Source: Aciditerrimonas ferrireducens
GTDB taxonomy: Bacteria; Actinomycetota; Acidimicrobiia; Acidimicrobiales; UBA8190
Assembly: GCF_023130475.1 (NCBI RefSeq)
Contig: NZ_JAKHEX010000003.1
Span: 124,001 to 188,000 of the forward strand
DNA length: 64,000 nt
Direction: 5' to 3'
Below are positions 33,525 through 41,706 of this stretch, one piece after another. The position numbers and the translations under genes were made by a program. The notes under the pieces were generated by a model, which was given only the letters and a program-made list of their open reading frames with translations, was not told where the DNA came from and did not search any database. Within the stretch, counting starts at the first letter, position 1, and every line of letters begins with the position of its first letter.

Positions 33525-34910
33525 CTACTGGCTGGCCACCCCCGACCAGCCCTGGCCGGCGACCTGCAGGACGTCCCAGGGGCTCCCGAGCGGCGGCGTG
33601 TAGGAGAGGTCCAGGTCGCTCAGCTCGTCGACCCGCAGCCCGGCGTGGATGGCCGTCGCCGCGGTGTCGATCCGCTTGTGGACGGCGCTGTGGCGCGACC
33701 CGACCATCTGGGTGCCGAGCAACCGCCCGTCCCGGCGATCCCCGGTCAGGCGCAGGTGAATCGGCCTGGCCCCGGGGTAGTAGGCCTTGTGGTCGTCGGC
33801 GCTGCCCGCCCACGTCCGAGGGGCGTGGCCAGCCGCGGCGGCCTCGGGGTCCCGCAGGCCGGTCCGGGCCGCCACCAGCTCGAAGACCTTGACCACCTGG
33901 GTGCCCAGGCTGCCGGCGAACCGGCGGTCCCCGCCCACCGCGTTCTCGCCGGCCACCCGGCCCTGCTTGTGGGCCGTGGTCCCGAGGGGCAGGTAGGTCT
34001 CGCCGAGGAGCCGGTGGTGGGTCACGACGCAGTCCCCGGCGGCGAAGACGTCAGGGAGTCCGGTGGCCATGCGCCGGTCGACCCGCACGGCACCGTTCCG
34101 GGCCAGGGTCGCCCCGGCCGAGCGGGCCAGCTCGCTGTCGGGCGCCACCCCGGTGGCCACCAGCACCAGGTCCGCGGTCGCCCGCCACGGGCGCCGGGTC
34201 CCTCCGATGTCCTCGAGCACCTCGACCCGCAGCTCGCCACCCTCCTCGGCCAGGCCACCGAGGCGGCAGCCGGTCCGGACCACCACCCCTTCGGCACGCA
34301 AGGTCTCGGCCACCAGGGCCCCGAGCTCGGGGTCGAGGGCCGGGAGCACCTGGGGGCGGGCCTCGAGCACGGTGACCGCCAGCTGCCGGCGCCGCAGGGC
34401 CTCGACCATCTCCAGGCCGATGAAGCCGGCCCCGACCACGAGGGCCCGCTTCGGCCGGCGCCCCTCGAGGTCGGCCATGATCCGCCGACCGTCGCCGATG
34501 TCGTGGAGCAAGTGGACGCCCTGCTCGGGTCCCAGGCGCTCGAGGCCGGGCACCGGGGGCCGGCACGGGCGCGCCCCGGTGGCCAGGACGAGCCGGTCGT
34601 AGGCCAGGACGTCCTCCCGGCCCGCGGGGCCGACCACCTCGAGGCGGTGCTCGGCCACCGCCACCCGCCGGGCCCGGGTGCAGGTCCGCACCTCGATCCC
34701 CTGGGCCTCCAGGTCGGCCCGCCGCCGATGGGCCAGGTCCCGCCAGTCGGCCACCTCCCCCGAGAGGTAGTAGGGCAGGCCGCAGACGCTGAAGTTGGGG
34801 TAGTCGTCGGCCAGGACCACCGTGACCTCGACACCGGGGTCCAGCTCCCGGGCACGCAGGGCGGCGGCGATGCCCGCGTCGCTGCCCCCCACGCAGACCA
34901 GCCGGCTCAT
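33525..34910 (-). CDS. CoA-disulfide-reductase-like FAD/NAD(P)H flavoprotein in the ars operon
   Basis: A 461-residue pyridine nucleotide-disulfide oxidoreductase. FAD site: LVCVGGSDAGIAAALRAREL. The single active-site Cys motif of the CoA-disulfide reductase group is NFSVCGLPYYLSGE. NAD(P)H site: RALVVGAGFIGLEMVEALRR. FAD pyrophosphate contact: GLPDVFAAGDCVVTHHRLLG. ATG 34910 overlaps the acr3 stop as ATGA. The tight coupling suggests a role in arsenic or thiol redox handling. Confidence 0.88.
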   Translation of the reverse strand: MSRLVCVGGSDAGIAAALRARELDPGVEVTVVLADDYPNFSVCGLPYYLSGEVADWRDLAHRRRADLEAQGIEVRTCTRARRVAVAEHRLEVVGPAGREDVLAYDRLVLATGARPCRPPVPGLERLGPEQGVHLLHDIGDGRRIMADLEGRRPKRALVVGAGFIGLEMVEALRRRQLAVTVLEARPQVLPALDPELGALVAETLRAEGVVVRTGCRLGGLAEEGGELRVEVLEDIGGTRRPWRATADLVLVATGVAPDSELARSAGATLARNGAVRVDRRMATGLPDVFAAGDCVVTHHRLLGETYLPLGTTAHKQGRVAGENAVGGDRRFAGSLGTQVVKVFELVAARTGLRDPEAAAAGHAPRTWAGSADDHKAYYPGARPIHLRLTGDRRDGRLLGTQMVGSRHSAVHKRIDTAATAIHAGLRVDELSDLDLSYTPPLGSPWDVLQVAGQGWSGVASQ

Positions 34911-36058
34911 CGCGCGCCCGGCCGGCCCGCCGGGAAGAGCCGGGGTCGGGCCCAGAGGGCCACCGAGACCAGGGCGACGAGGACCGGCACCTCGATGAGG
35001 GGACCCACCACCCCGGCCAGGGCCTCCCCGGAGGTCACCCCGAAGACCCCGATGCACACGGCGATCGCCAGCTCGAAGTTGTTGCCTGCCGCAGTGAACG
35101 CCAGGGTGGCGGTCCGCTCGTAGGGCAGGCCGACCGTCCGACCGAAGAGGAACGACCCGCTCCACATGATGGCGAAGTAGCACAGCAGGGGCAGGGCGAT
35201 CCGGGCCACGGTCAGCGGTTCGGCGGTAATGGTCCGGCCTTGGAGGGCGAAGAGGACCACGACGGTGAAGAGCAGCCCCACGAGGGCCAGTGGGCCGACC
35301 CGGGGCAGGAACCGCTGCTCGTACCAGGTCCGGCCGCGGGTTCGCTCGGCGGCGAACCGGGTCAGGAACCCCGCGATCAGGGGCACCCCGAGGAAGATGG
35401 CCACCGTCTCGGCGATGGTCGGCATGGAGAAGCGCAGGCCCACCGTCGGCAGGCCCAGCCAGCCGGGCAGCACCCGCAGGTAGAAGGTGCCGAGCAGGGC
35501 GAAGGCCAGTAGCTGGAAGAGCGAGTTCAGCGCGACCAGGACCGCGGCCGCCTCCCGGTCACCGCACGACAGGTCGTTCCAGATCAGCACCATGGCGATG
35601 CAGCGGGCCAGGCCCACCACGATGATGCCGGTCCGGTAGGCCGGCTCGTGGGGCAGCCAGGCCCACGCCAGGCCGAACATCACCGCCGGCCCCACCACCC
35701 AGTTCAGGACCAGGGACGAGACCAGCATCCGACGGTCCCGGGTCACCGACCCCAGCTCGCCGTAGCGGACCCGGGCCAGCACCGGGTACATCATCACGAG
35801 CAGCCCGAGAAAGATCGGGAGGGACGTCCCCTGGGTGACCTGCAGGCGGTCCAGGTCTTTCCCGAGGTCCGGCACCGCCCGTCCGAGGCCCAGCCCCAGG
35901 CCCATGGCCGCCAGGATCCACAGCGGCAGCAACCGGTCCAGCCAGGAGAGCCGCCGACGGGCCACCGGCCCCGCCGCCGGGGCCAGCGGCCGGCCCTCGA
36001 CCAGGGCCTCACGCACCGACGGCCCCGGCGACCGTTTCGCAACAGGTCCCGATGGCAC
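34907..36058 (-). CDS. acr3: Arsenite efflux transporter, ACR3 family
   Basis: A 383-residue protein with ten membrane helices. The As(III)-binding Cys of helix 4 is in VGLARCIAMVLIWNDLSCGD and the essential Glu in AAGNNFELAIAVCIGVFG. It exports arsenite using the proton gradient. GTG 36058 overlaps the end of arsI by 50 nt; a GTG at 36016 also fits and overlaps arsI by 8 nt. Middle gene of the arsI-acr3-flavoprotein operon. Confidence 0.95.
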   Translation of the reverse strand: MPSGPVAKRSPGPSVREALVEGRPLAPAAGPVARRRLSWLDRLLPLWILAAMGLGLGLGRAVPDLGKDLDRLQVTQGTSLPIFLGLLVMMYPVLARVRYGELGSVTRDRRMLVSSLVLNWVVGPAVMFGLAWAWLPHEPAYRTGIIVVGLARCIAMVLIWNDLSCGDREAAAVLVALNSLFQLLAFALLGTFYLRVLPGWLGLPTVGLRFSMPTIAETVAIFLGVPLIAGFLTRFAAERTRGRTWYEQRFLPRVGPLALVGLLFTVVVLFALQGRTITAEPLTVARIALPLLCYFAIMWSGSFLFGRTVGLPYERTATLAFTAAGNNFELAIAVCIGVFGVTSGEALAGVVGPLIEVPVLVALVSVALWARPRLFPAGRPGAR

Positions 36059-36467
36059 CTCGGGCGGCTGACCCGCCGGTGCTCCGGCGCGGACCGGCCG
36101 AGGCTTCGCCCAGGACGACGTAGACCTCCCAGGGCTCCCCGTCGGGCCCCCGCACCCAGACCTTGTCCTGCAGGGCGTAGCAGCAGGCGACCCGCTCCTC
36201 CCGCTCGGTCACCAGTCCCTCGCTCGCCAGTCGGCTCGCCGCCGCCTCGGCCGCCTCGGCCCCGTCCACCTCGACGCCCAGGTGGTCCAGGACCCCGGCA
36301 TCACCGTCGGTGGTTTCGAGCAGGACGAGCTTCAACGGCGGGTCGCCCACGGCGAACCGCGCGTACCCCGGCCGCACGAGAGCCGGCGGCGTCTCGAAGA
36401 GGGTTTCGTAGAACGACACGGCCGCCGCCAGGTCGGAGACCCGGAGGGCCAGCTGCACTCGGGACAT
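36009..36467 (-). CDS. arsI: ArsI/CadI-like VOC-family protein (C-As lyase type)
   Basis: A 152-residue vicinal-oxygen-chelate protein. It has MSRVQLALRVSDLAAAVSFY, VLDHLGVEVDGAEA, and RVACCYALQDKVWVRGPDGE followed by WEVYVV. The adjacent Cys-Cys pair is the organoarsenical-binding feature of ArsI; Gln, His and Glu positions expected for the Fe(II) site are visible. ArsI breaks carbon-arsenic bonds in trivalent organoarsenicals. A CadI-like role cannot be excluded. First gene of the ars operon, facing the dyad operator. Confidence 0.85.
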   Translation of the reverse strand: MSRVQLALRVSDLAAAVSFYETLFETPPALVRPGYARFAVGDPPLKLVLLETTDGDAGVLDHLGVEVDGAEAAEAAASRLASEGLVTEREERVACCYALQDKVWVRGPDGEPWEVYVVLGEASAGPRRSTGGSAARGAIGTCCETVAGAVGA

Positions 36468-36482
36468 GGGACCTCCCGCTAG

Positions 36483-36526
36483 ATTGACCTTCGTCGATCC
36501 TACTCGACAGATCGATCTCGGTCAAT
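36483..36526. promoter_or_regulatory. ArsR operator candidate, long dyad between arsI and arsR
   Basis: ATTGACC at 36483-36489 and GGTCAAT at 36520-36526 are perfect inverted arms 30 nt apart. Inside them are further TCGATC/GATCGA elements. The whole 78-nt divergent gap is distinctly A+T-richer than its surroundings. ArsR proteins bind such dyads over divergent promoters. Confidence 0.7.
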
Positions 36527-36545
36527 GTTGTGGGAGGAGGCTGCC

Positions 36546-36908
36546 ATGCCGAGGGCGCCCGTGCCGAACCCGCTCGGGGCGCGCCCAGCGCCCCCCGACG
36601 ACGAGGCCTGCCAGGCGTCGCTGCTCGAGGCACCCCTCGGCGAGGAGGAGGCCCGCGACCTGGCCCGCCTGCTCTCGGCCCTCGCCGACCCGGTTCGGCT
36701 CCGCTTGCTCTCCCTGGTGGCCGCCCACGGCGAAGTCTGCTCCTGCGACCTGGAGCGGCCCCTGGGTCGGAGCCAGCCGACGATCTCGCACCACACGAAG
36801 GTCCTGGCCGACGCCGGGCTCCTCGTCGGCGAGCGCCGCGGCCGGTGGACCTGGTGGCGGGTGGTCCCCGAGCGGCTGGCCAGTGTCCGAGCAGCCCTCG
36901 GCGACTGA
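36546..36908 (+). CDS. arsR: ArsR-family metalloregulator
   Basis: A 120-residue winged-helix repressor: RLLSALADPVRLRLLSLVAA, then EVCSCDLERPLGRSQPTISH and HTKVLADAGLLVGERRGRWT. The Cys-x-Cys in VCSCDL lies at the start of the DNA-binding helices, as in ArsR proteins that sense As(III); another Cys is near the N-terminus (DEACQASLLE). ATG 36546 follows GGGAGGAGG. It is divergent from arsI over a long dyad, so arsenite probably derepresses both directions. Confidence 0.92.
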   Translation: MPRAPVPNPLGARPAPPDDEACQASLLEAPLGEEEARDLARLLSALADPVRLRLLSLVAAHGEVCSCDLERPLGRSQPTISHHTKVLADAGLLVGERRGRWTWWRVVPERLASVRAALGD

Positions 36909-36929
36909 CCGGCCGGCCTCGCCCGAAGC

Positions 36930-37718
36930 TCAGCCGGCCCGAACGGGGACCCAGCGCAGGACGCAGAGCTGCCTGGTGGGGGGACGGGGCTGCTCGGCCA
37001 GGGCGGCGGCCACCTCGTCTCGTCGGTCCTCGGGCAGGCAGAGCCGCCGGCAGACCTCGGCCACCTGGTCGTGGCTCGGGGGAACCACCGGCTCCTCGTC
37101 CCAGCCGACCTCAACGGGCAGCCCGAGGGCGCCGAGGGCGGCGACCAGGTCCTCGGCCCGGGGGCCCCTCGGCCGCTCGAGCCCCCAGAAGCGTCGCCAC
37201 AGGGGCGCCATCCAGGCCAGGGGGTGCTCGGCCGAGACGACGACCACCACGAGCCGCCGGGCGTGGTCGTCGAGAGCCCGGACGAAGGGGGCGAGGGCCG
37301 CCACGTTGTAGAGGACGTGGTGGCACACCACAACGTCGGCCGCTGGTACCGACGGGGCCACCGTCGGCCAGTCCCCCTGGGTCGCCTCGGCGGCCACCCC
37401 CAGGGCCGTGGCCTGCTCGACGAAGGCCGCCAGCATGGCCGGGTCCTGGTCGACCCCGTGGACCAGCCCGGCGGGCGGCACCAGGGCCAAGCCAGCGGCC
37501 CCGGCCCCGCAGCCCACGTCCAGGACCCGGCCCCCCTCGGGCAGGGCCTCGCTCGCCCAGCGCCGGGCCAGGCCGGTCCGCTCGCGGGCCTCGGCCACCC
37601 GGGCCATGAAGACCGCCGGGTCGAACGCCCAGGGCGAGGCCGGGGCCTGGCGCAGGATCTCCTCGGGCAGGGCCAGGCTCCCAAGGGCCTCGGCCCACGC
37701 CTCGAGCGGATCGTCCAT
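36930..37718 (-). CDS. Class I SAM-dependent methyltransferase
   Basis: A 262-residue methyltransferase. SAM-binding motif I is GGRVLDVGCGAGAAGLALVP, followed by GLVHGVDQDPAMLAAFVEQA and ADVVVCHHVLYNVAALAPFV. The substrate is unknown. ATG 37718 begins MDDPLEAWAEALGSLALPEE. The frame remains open far upstream but that sequence is antisense to the next methyltransferase gene and is not protein-like. Confidence 0.85.
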   Translation of the reverse strand: MDDPLEAWAEALGSLALPEEILRQAPASPWAFDPAVFMARVAEARERTGLARRWASEALPEGGRVLDVGCGAGAAGLALVPPAGLVHGVDQDPAMLAAFVEQATALGVAAEATQGDWPTVAPSVPAADVVVCHHVLYNVAALAPFVRALDDHARRLVVVVVSAEHPLAWMAPLWRRFWGLERPRGPRAEDLVAALGALGLPVEVGWDEEPVVPPSHDQVAEVCRRLCLPEDRRDEVAAALAEQPRPPTRQLCVLRWVPVRAG

Positions 37719-37799
37719 GGCGCCAGCATGCCAGCCAGAGGGTTCGGGGCCGCTCACGTCCACCCGGCCCGATCGCCGGGGGCCTGCCACACTGGGGCC

Positions 37800-38627
37800 G
37801 TGCCCTCGGCTGCCTCCCCGCCGCCTCGCGCCACCTACACCCACGGCTACGACCGCAGCGTCCTGGCGGCCCACCGCTGGCGGACCGCCGAGAACTCCGC
37901 CGGCTACCTGCTGCCGTTCCTCGCACCGGGCCAGCGGCTCCTCGACCTGGGCTGCGGGGTCGGGACCCTCACCGCCGACCTGTCGGCCCGGGTGGCCCCG
38001 GGTCCGGTGGTTGCCCTGGACCTCGCCGCCGAGGTCCTCGCCGAGGCCCAGCGGTCGATCGCCGACGCAGCCGGGACCGGGCCGGTCGCCTTCGCCCTGG
38101 CCGACGGGTTGCGCCTGCCCTTCCCCGACGACAGCTTCGACGTCGTCCACGCCCACCAGGTCCTCCAGCACGTGGCCGACCCGGTGGCCGTCCTCGCCGA
38201 GCTCCGGCGGGTCTGCCGGCCCGGCGGCCTGGTGGCGGCCCGGGACAGCGACTACCTGGTCGAGCTCTGCTCGCCCGCCGATCCCCGGCTGGCCCGCTGG
38301 CGGGACCTCTATGTGGCGGTGGCCCGGCGCAACGGCGGGGAGCCCGCCGCCGGCCGCTTCCTGGTGACCTGGGCGGAGCGAGCCGGTTTCGGGGAGATCC
38401 GGGCCTCGGTCAGCACCTGGGCGTTCGTGACCCCCGAGGAGCGGCGCTGGTGGGGGGAGACCCGGGCCGAGCGGACCCTCGCCTCGGACCTGGCCCGCCA
38501 CGCCCGAGCCGGCGGGCTCGCCGAGCCGACCGAGCTCGAGGACCTGGCCCAGGCCTGGCGGGACTGGGCCCACGCCCCGGCTGGCTGGTGCCAGCTGACC
38601 CACGGCGAGATCCTCTGCCGGCCCTGA
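37800..38627 (+). CDS. Class I SAM-dependent methyltransferase (UbiE-like)
   Basis: A 275-residue methyltransferase: GQRLLDLGCGVGTLTADLSA, VVALDLAAEVLAEAQRSIAD, FPDDSFDVVHAHQVLQHVAD and LRRVCRPGGLVAARDSDY. Its build resembles UbiE/COQ5-type enzymes that act on small hydrophobic acceptors; the acceptor is unknown. GTG 37800 has no ribosome binding site but a CACACT box six nt upstream, compatible with leaderless expression. Divergent from the previous methyltransferase. Confidence 0.88.
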   Translation: MPSAASPPPRATYTHGYDRSVLAAHRWRTAENSAGYLLPFLAPGQRLLDLGCGVGTLTADLSARVAPGPVVALDLAAEVLAEAQRSIADAAGTGPVAFALADGLRLPFPDDSFDVVHAHQVLQHVADPVAVLAELRRVCRPGGLVAARDSDYLVELCSPADPRLARWRDLYVAVARRNGGEPAAGRFLVTWAERAGFGEIRASVSTWAFVTPEERRWWGETRAERTLASDLARHARAGGLAEPTELEDLAQAWRDWAHAPAGWCQLTHGEILCRP

Positions 38628-38690
38628 GCGTCGCCTAGGCTGCGCCGAGGACCCGACCAGGGGTCCGGGCCAGACGGAGAAGGGGGCCAG

Positions 38691-39089
38691 ATGGCAGCGG
38701 GCGAAGTAGCGGTGAGCGTGGCGCGGCCGGCCGCCGAGGTCTGGTCGGTGGTCTCGGACTTCGGGGGCATCGGCCAGTGGATGCCCGGCATCGACGCCTG
38801 CGAGCTCCGGGGCGACGATCGGGTCCTGTCCCTGGGGGGCATGACGGTGGTCGAGCGGGACCTCGGCGTCGACCCGGTCCGGCGGGTGGCCCGCTACGGC
38901 ATCGTCGGCGGGGACCTCGCCCTGACCCGGCACGAGGCGAGCATCGAAGTCCTCGAGGACCCCGCAGGCTGCCGGATCCGCTGGTCCTTCGAGGTGGAGC
39001 CCGACGAGCTCCTCGGGGTCTTCCAGCAGACCTACCAGCGGGCCCTCGAGGCCCTCGCCGCTCGTCTGGCCACCGGCCCCGCCGACTGA
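38691..39089 (+). CDS. SRPBCC-family lipid/ligand-binding protein
   Basis: A 132-residue START-like protein: VARPAAEVWSVVSDFGGIGQ, WMPGIDACELRGDD, and the C-terminal helix QQTYQRALEALAARLATGP. Family members bind hydrophobic ligands or act as cyclase/dehydratase-like enzymes; no ligand can be assigned here. ATG 38691 follows AGAAGGGGG. It is downstream of the UbiE-like methyltransferase on the same strand. Confidence 0.8.
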   Translation: MAAGEVAVSVARPAAEVWSVVSDFGGIGQWMPGIDACELRGDDRVLSLGGMTVVERDLGVDPVRRVARYGIVGGDLALTRHEASIEVLEDPAGCRIRWSFEVEPDELLGVFQQTYQRALEALAARLATGPAD

Positions 39090-39137
39090 CCCGAGCGAGC
39101 GGGACCGGCTCCGGCAGGGGCTCGGAGTGGCGCGGGC

Positions 39138-39578
39138 CTAGCCGGTGCGGGCCAGGTCCCGGTCGACCGCCCGGAGCCGACCGGCCAGGGCCTCGAGCAC
39201 GCCCCGCCGCACCCGAGGGGAGCGCCGTAGGAGGGCCTGGAAGTCGGCCTGGGCAAGGGCGAGGGCCTCGACCTCCTCGGTGGCCACGACCGTGGCGGTC
39301 CGGGGCCCCCGATCGAGCAAGGACAGCTCCCCCACGACCGAGCCGGGGCCCAGCCGGGCGACCGTCCGGCCCCCTCGCTGGACGGCGCAGCGCCCGCTGA
39401 CCACGACGTAGGCCAGCCCACCCTGCTGACCCTCCCGGGTCAGGACGGCCCCGGGGGCGAAGTGCTCGGGGACGGCGAGGTCGGCGACGGCGGCCAGGTC
39501 CGCCCGGGAGAGGCGTGCGAAGAGCCCCACGGGCGCCAAGGCCTCCACCTTCCGTCGACGAGCCCAGCGCAGGGCCAC
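39138..39578 (-). CDS. Cyclic nucleotide-binding domain protein
   Basis: A 146-residue single-domain CNMP protein: HFAPGAVLTREGQQGGLAYV, VVSGRCAVQR, and the phosphate-binding cassette GELSLLDRGPRTATVVA with its conserved Glu and Arg. No output domain follows, so it is probably a sensor subunit or stand-alone binder of cAMP/cGMP. GTG 39578 is preceded by GGAGGAGGA. It is divergent from the STAS / anti-sigma / sigma operon, hinting at a shared stress role. Confidence 0.82.
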   Translation of the reverse strand: MALRWARRRKVEALAPVGLFARLSRADLAAVADLAVPEHFAPGAVLTREGQQGGLAYVVVSGRCAVQRGGRTVARLGPGSVVGELSLLDRGPRTATVVATEEVEALALAQADFQALLRRSPRVRRGVLEALAGRLRAVDRDLARTG

Positions 39579-39736
39579 CGGGCGGTCCTCCTCCGGTCGA
39601 TCGCGTCCCCTCAGGACGGCGGCTGCAGGTTAGCTCGGCGTGCGCTGTCTCGGCGTCCTAGGCTCCGTCTCGACAGGGGATGCATCGACCGCTCGTCCGG
39701 ACCTGCGCACCGGGGCAGCGGTGAGGAGGAAGGCCG

Positions 39737-40072
39737 GTGGAGGTCAGTTTCGACGAGACCGAGGAGGGGGACGCCGCCGTCCTGGTGGTCCGCGGCGAGG
39801 TCGACCTCTCGAGCGCGCCCCAGCTCCGCCAGCGGCTGCTCGGCTTGGCGACCGGCGGTCCGAGGACCGTGGTGGTGGACCTGACCGGGGTGTCCTTCAT
39901 CGACTCGACCGGCCTCGGGGTGCTGGTGAGCGCCCTCAAACGCCTCCGGGCCGAGGGCGGGGACCTGCGGCTGGCCGTGGACCGCCCCCAGATCGCCAAG
40001 GTGTTGGAGATCACCGGGTTGGACACCGTCTTCCTGGTGGCGCCGACGGTCGAGGAGGCCGCTCGACGATGA
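39737..40072 (+). CDS. STAS-domain anti-sigma factor antagonist
   Basis: A 111-residue STAS protein of the SpoIIAA/RsbV type: VLVVRGEVDLSSAPQLRQRL, TVVVDLTGVSFIDSTGLGVL and VSALKRLRAEGGDLRLAVDR. The Ser in FIDSTGLG is the usual phosphorylation site. In partner switching the dephosphorylated form captures the anti-sigma kinase and frees sigma. GTG 39737 follows GAGGAAGG. First gene of a three-gene stress operon. Confidence 0.93.
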   Translation: MEVSFDETEEGDAAVLVVRGEVDLSSAPQLRQRLLGLATGGPRTVVVDLTGVSFIDSTGLGVLVSALKRLRAEGGDLRLAVDRPQIAKVLEITGLDTVFLVAPTVEEAARR

Positions 40073-40082
40073 AGGTTCGACG

Positions 40083-40565
40083 ATGAGGGGCCTCGCCAGC
40101 CAGCCCGAACCGGCGGGCGACCCCACGGACCGGGTCGTCCTGGTCCTGCCTCCTCGACCCGAGCTCCTCGCCGTGGCCCGCCTGGCGGCAGCAGCCGTGG
40201 CCAGCCAGGCGGGACTCAGCCTCGAGGAGATCGAGGACCTTCGCCTGGCCGTCGACGAGCTCTGCAGCCGCTTCCTCCCCCCGGCCATCGCAGCCCCCGG
40301 CGACCAGCCCGGCGGCGCGCCGACCGCTCCGCCCCTTCGCGTCGAGCTTCGCTTCGCTCCTGGCTGGCTCGAGGCCCGCTGCCGGCTGGAGGGTCCCCCA
40401 GGCTCGGTGGGCGGGCCAGGGAGCCGGCGGGAGAGGGTCTGGGGCGGTGAGGCCCGGGCCCTCTCGGACCGGATCCTCGACGCCCTGGTCGACGAACACG
40501 GCGCCGACGAGGGGGGCGGGGGGGCCTGGCTCCGTCTGACCCACCGGTCGGGCCCCCCGTCGTGA
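40083..40565 (+). CDS. Anti-sigma factor, RsbW/SpoIIAB-like with degenerate ATPase motifs
   Basis: A 160-residue protein placed between antagonist and sigma genes. The GHKL-type N-box region reads LEEIEDLRLAVDELCSRFLP: the catalytic Glu is kept but the magnesium-binding Asn is not. The DxGxG box expected later is not visible; instead there is a Gly/Pro/Arg-rich stretch before the C-terminal ALSDRILDALVDEHGAD and GAWLRLTHR. It may still bind sigma but probably has weak or no kinase activity. Its stop overlaps the sigma start as GTGA. Confidence 0.8.
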   Translation: MRGLASQPEPAGDPTDRVVLVLPPRPELLAVARLAAAAVASQAGLSLEEIEDLRLAVDELCSRFLPPAIAAPGDQPGGAPTAPPLRVELRFAPGWLEARCRLEGPPGSVGGPGSRRERVWGGEARALSDRILDALVDEHGADEGGGGAWLRLTHRSGPPS

Positions 40566-41398
40566 ACCCGGTGGCGGAAGGCTCCTCGGCCGCCCCCCTC
40601 GAGGGGCACGAACCCGGCTCCTGCGCAGCCGCCCGCCACGCCCTGGTCGAAGCCCACCTGGGGCTGGCCACCCACCTGGCTCGCCGGTTCGCCGCTCGAG
40701 GCGAGCCGTTCGACGAGCTGGTCCAAGTGGCGCGCCTCGCCCTGGTGGGTGCCGCCGCCCGCTTCGACCCCAGCCGGGGCGTGGCCTTCTCGACCTTCGC
40801 CACCCGCACGATCCTCGGTGAGCTCAAGCGCCACTTCCGGGACCGGGTCTGGGCCGTGCGGGTGCCCCGCCCCCTCCAAGAGCTGCTGCTGGCCGCCCAC
40901 CAGACCGAGGCCCACCTGGCCCAGCGCCTGGGCCGCCCCCCGAGCGTGCCCGAGCTGGCCGGCGCCCTCGGCGTGGACCCCGAGCAGCTGCTCGCAGCCC
41001 AGGAGGCCGCCCAGGCCTACCGGACCCTACCCCTGCCAGCCGCCGAGCCCGAGGACAGCGGCCCAGAGGCCGAGCGAACGGCGGCCCTGGCCGACCCGGC
41101 AGCCGACCGGCTGTTCCACTGCGCCGAGATCCGCGCCGGCCTCCAGCGGGCCCTGGCGGAGCTCGCCCCCCGAGACCGCCGGGTGCTCTGGCTGCGCTTC
41201 GGCGAGGGCCTCAGCCAGTCCGAGATCGGCCGTCAGCTGGGAGTCAGCCAGATGCAGATCTCCCGGATCCTGACCCGCAGCCTGGCCCGCCTCCGGGCCC
41301 TGCTCGCCGAGTCGGCACCCCCCGCCGTCGATCTCGGCGGTCCCCTCGCCGAGCCCTCGCCGGCTCGTGCCGGTTTGCCCGACCCGCCGGCTGGGTAG
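40562..41398 (+). CDS. RNA polymerase sigma factor, SigB/SigF family
   Basis: A 278-residue sigma-70 group 3 factor. Region 2: FDELVQVARLALVGAAARFD, PSRGVAFSTFATRTILGELK, RHFRDRVWAVRVPRPLQEL. Region 3: RLGRPPSVPELAGALGVDPE. Region 4: DRRVLWLRFGEGLSQSEIGR, then QLGVSQMQISRILTRSLARL. It likely directs a general stress regulon under the two upstream partner-switch proteins. A Pro/Ala-rich tail of about 35 residues follows region 4. GTG start overlapping the upstream stop. Confidence 0.93.
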   Translation: MNPVAEGSSAAPLEGHEPGSCAAARHALVEAHLGLATHLARRFAARGEPFDELVQVARLALVGAAARFDPSRGVAFSTFATRTILGELKRHFRDRVWAVRVPRPLQELLLAAHQTEAHLAQRLGRPPSVPELAGALGVDPEQLLAAQEAAQAYRTLPLPAAEPEDSGPEAERTAALADPAADRLFHCAEIRAGLQRALAELAPRDRRVLWLRFGEGLSQSEIGRQLGVSQMQISRILTRSLARLRALLAESAPPAVDLGGPLAEPSPARAGLPDPPAG

Positions 41399-41456
41399 CA
41401 CCCAGGTGAGCGCCGGTCCGCACCCGGGTCGGCAGCGGGGAGGGAAAGGAGCAGGC

Positions 41457-41684
41457 ATGCCGATGAGCCGTGGGGAGACCGGCCGGCTCGCCGCCGAGCC
41501 GGTGGCCACCTGGCACCGCGTCGTCGAGACCGCACCGGCCGGGCGGATCTGCGCCGAGCCGGGCTGCGGCACCCGGCTGTCGATCTACAACAGCGGGGAC
41601 CGCTGCGCCCGCCACGAGCACTTCGTCAGCATCGTGGTCCGCCCCAGCCCCGGTCCGAAGCGGGCTGGCGACTCGGCAGCCTAG
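41457..41684 (+). CDS. Small putative zinc-binding protein
   Basis: A 75-residue protein after the sigma gene. GRICAEPGCGTRLSIYNSGD then RCARHEHF gives a Cys-x4-Cys...Cys-x2-His set typical of a small zinc finger. ATG 41457 follows AAAGGA at 6 nt spacing; a second ATG lies two codons on. Function unknown; it may be co-transcribed with the sigma operon 58 nt upstream. Confidence 0.7.
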   Translation: MPMSRGETGRLAAEPVATWHRVVETAPAGRICAEPGCGTRLSIYNSGDRCARHEHFVSIVVRPSPGPKRAGDSAA

Positions 41685-41706
41685 GCCCCCGACCGTCGGT
41701 GGCCGC

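Noticed and set aside
39579-39736. Search for a tRNA or small RNA in the gap before the STAS gene
   Set aside because: No cloverleaf or clear stem-loop with terminator was found.
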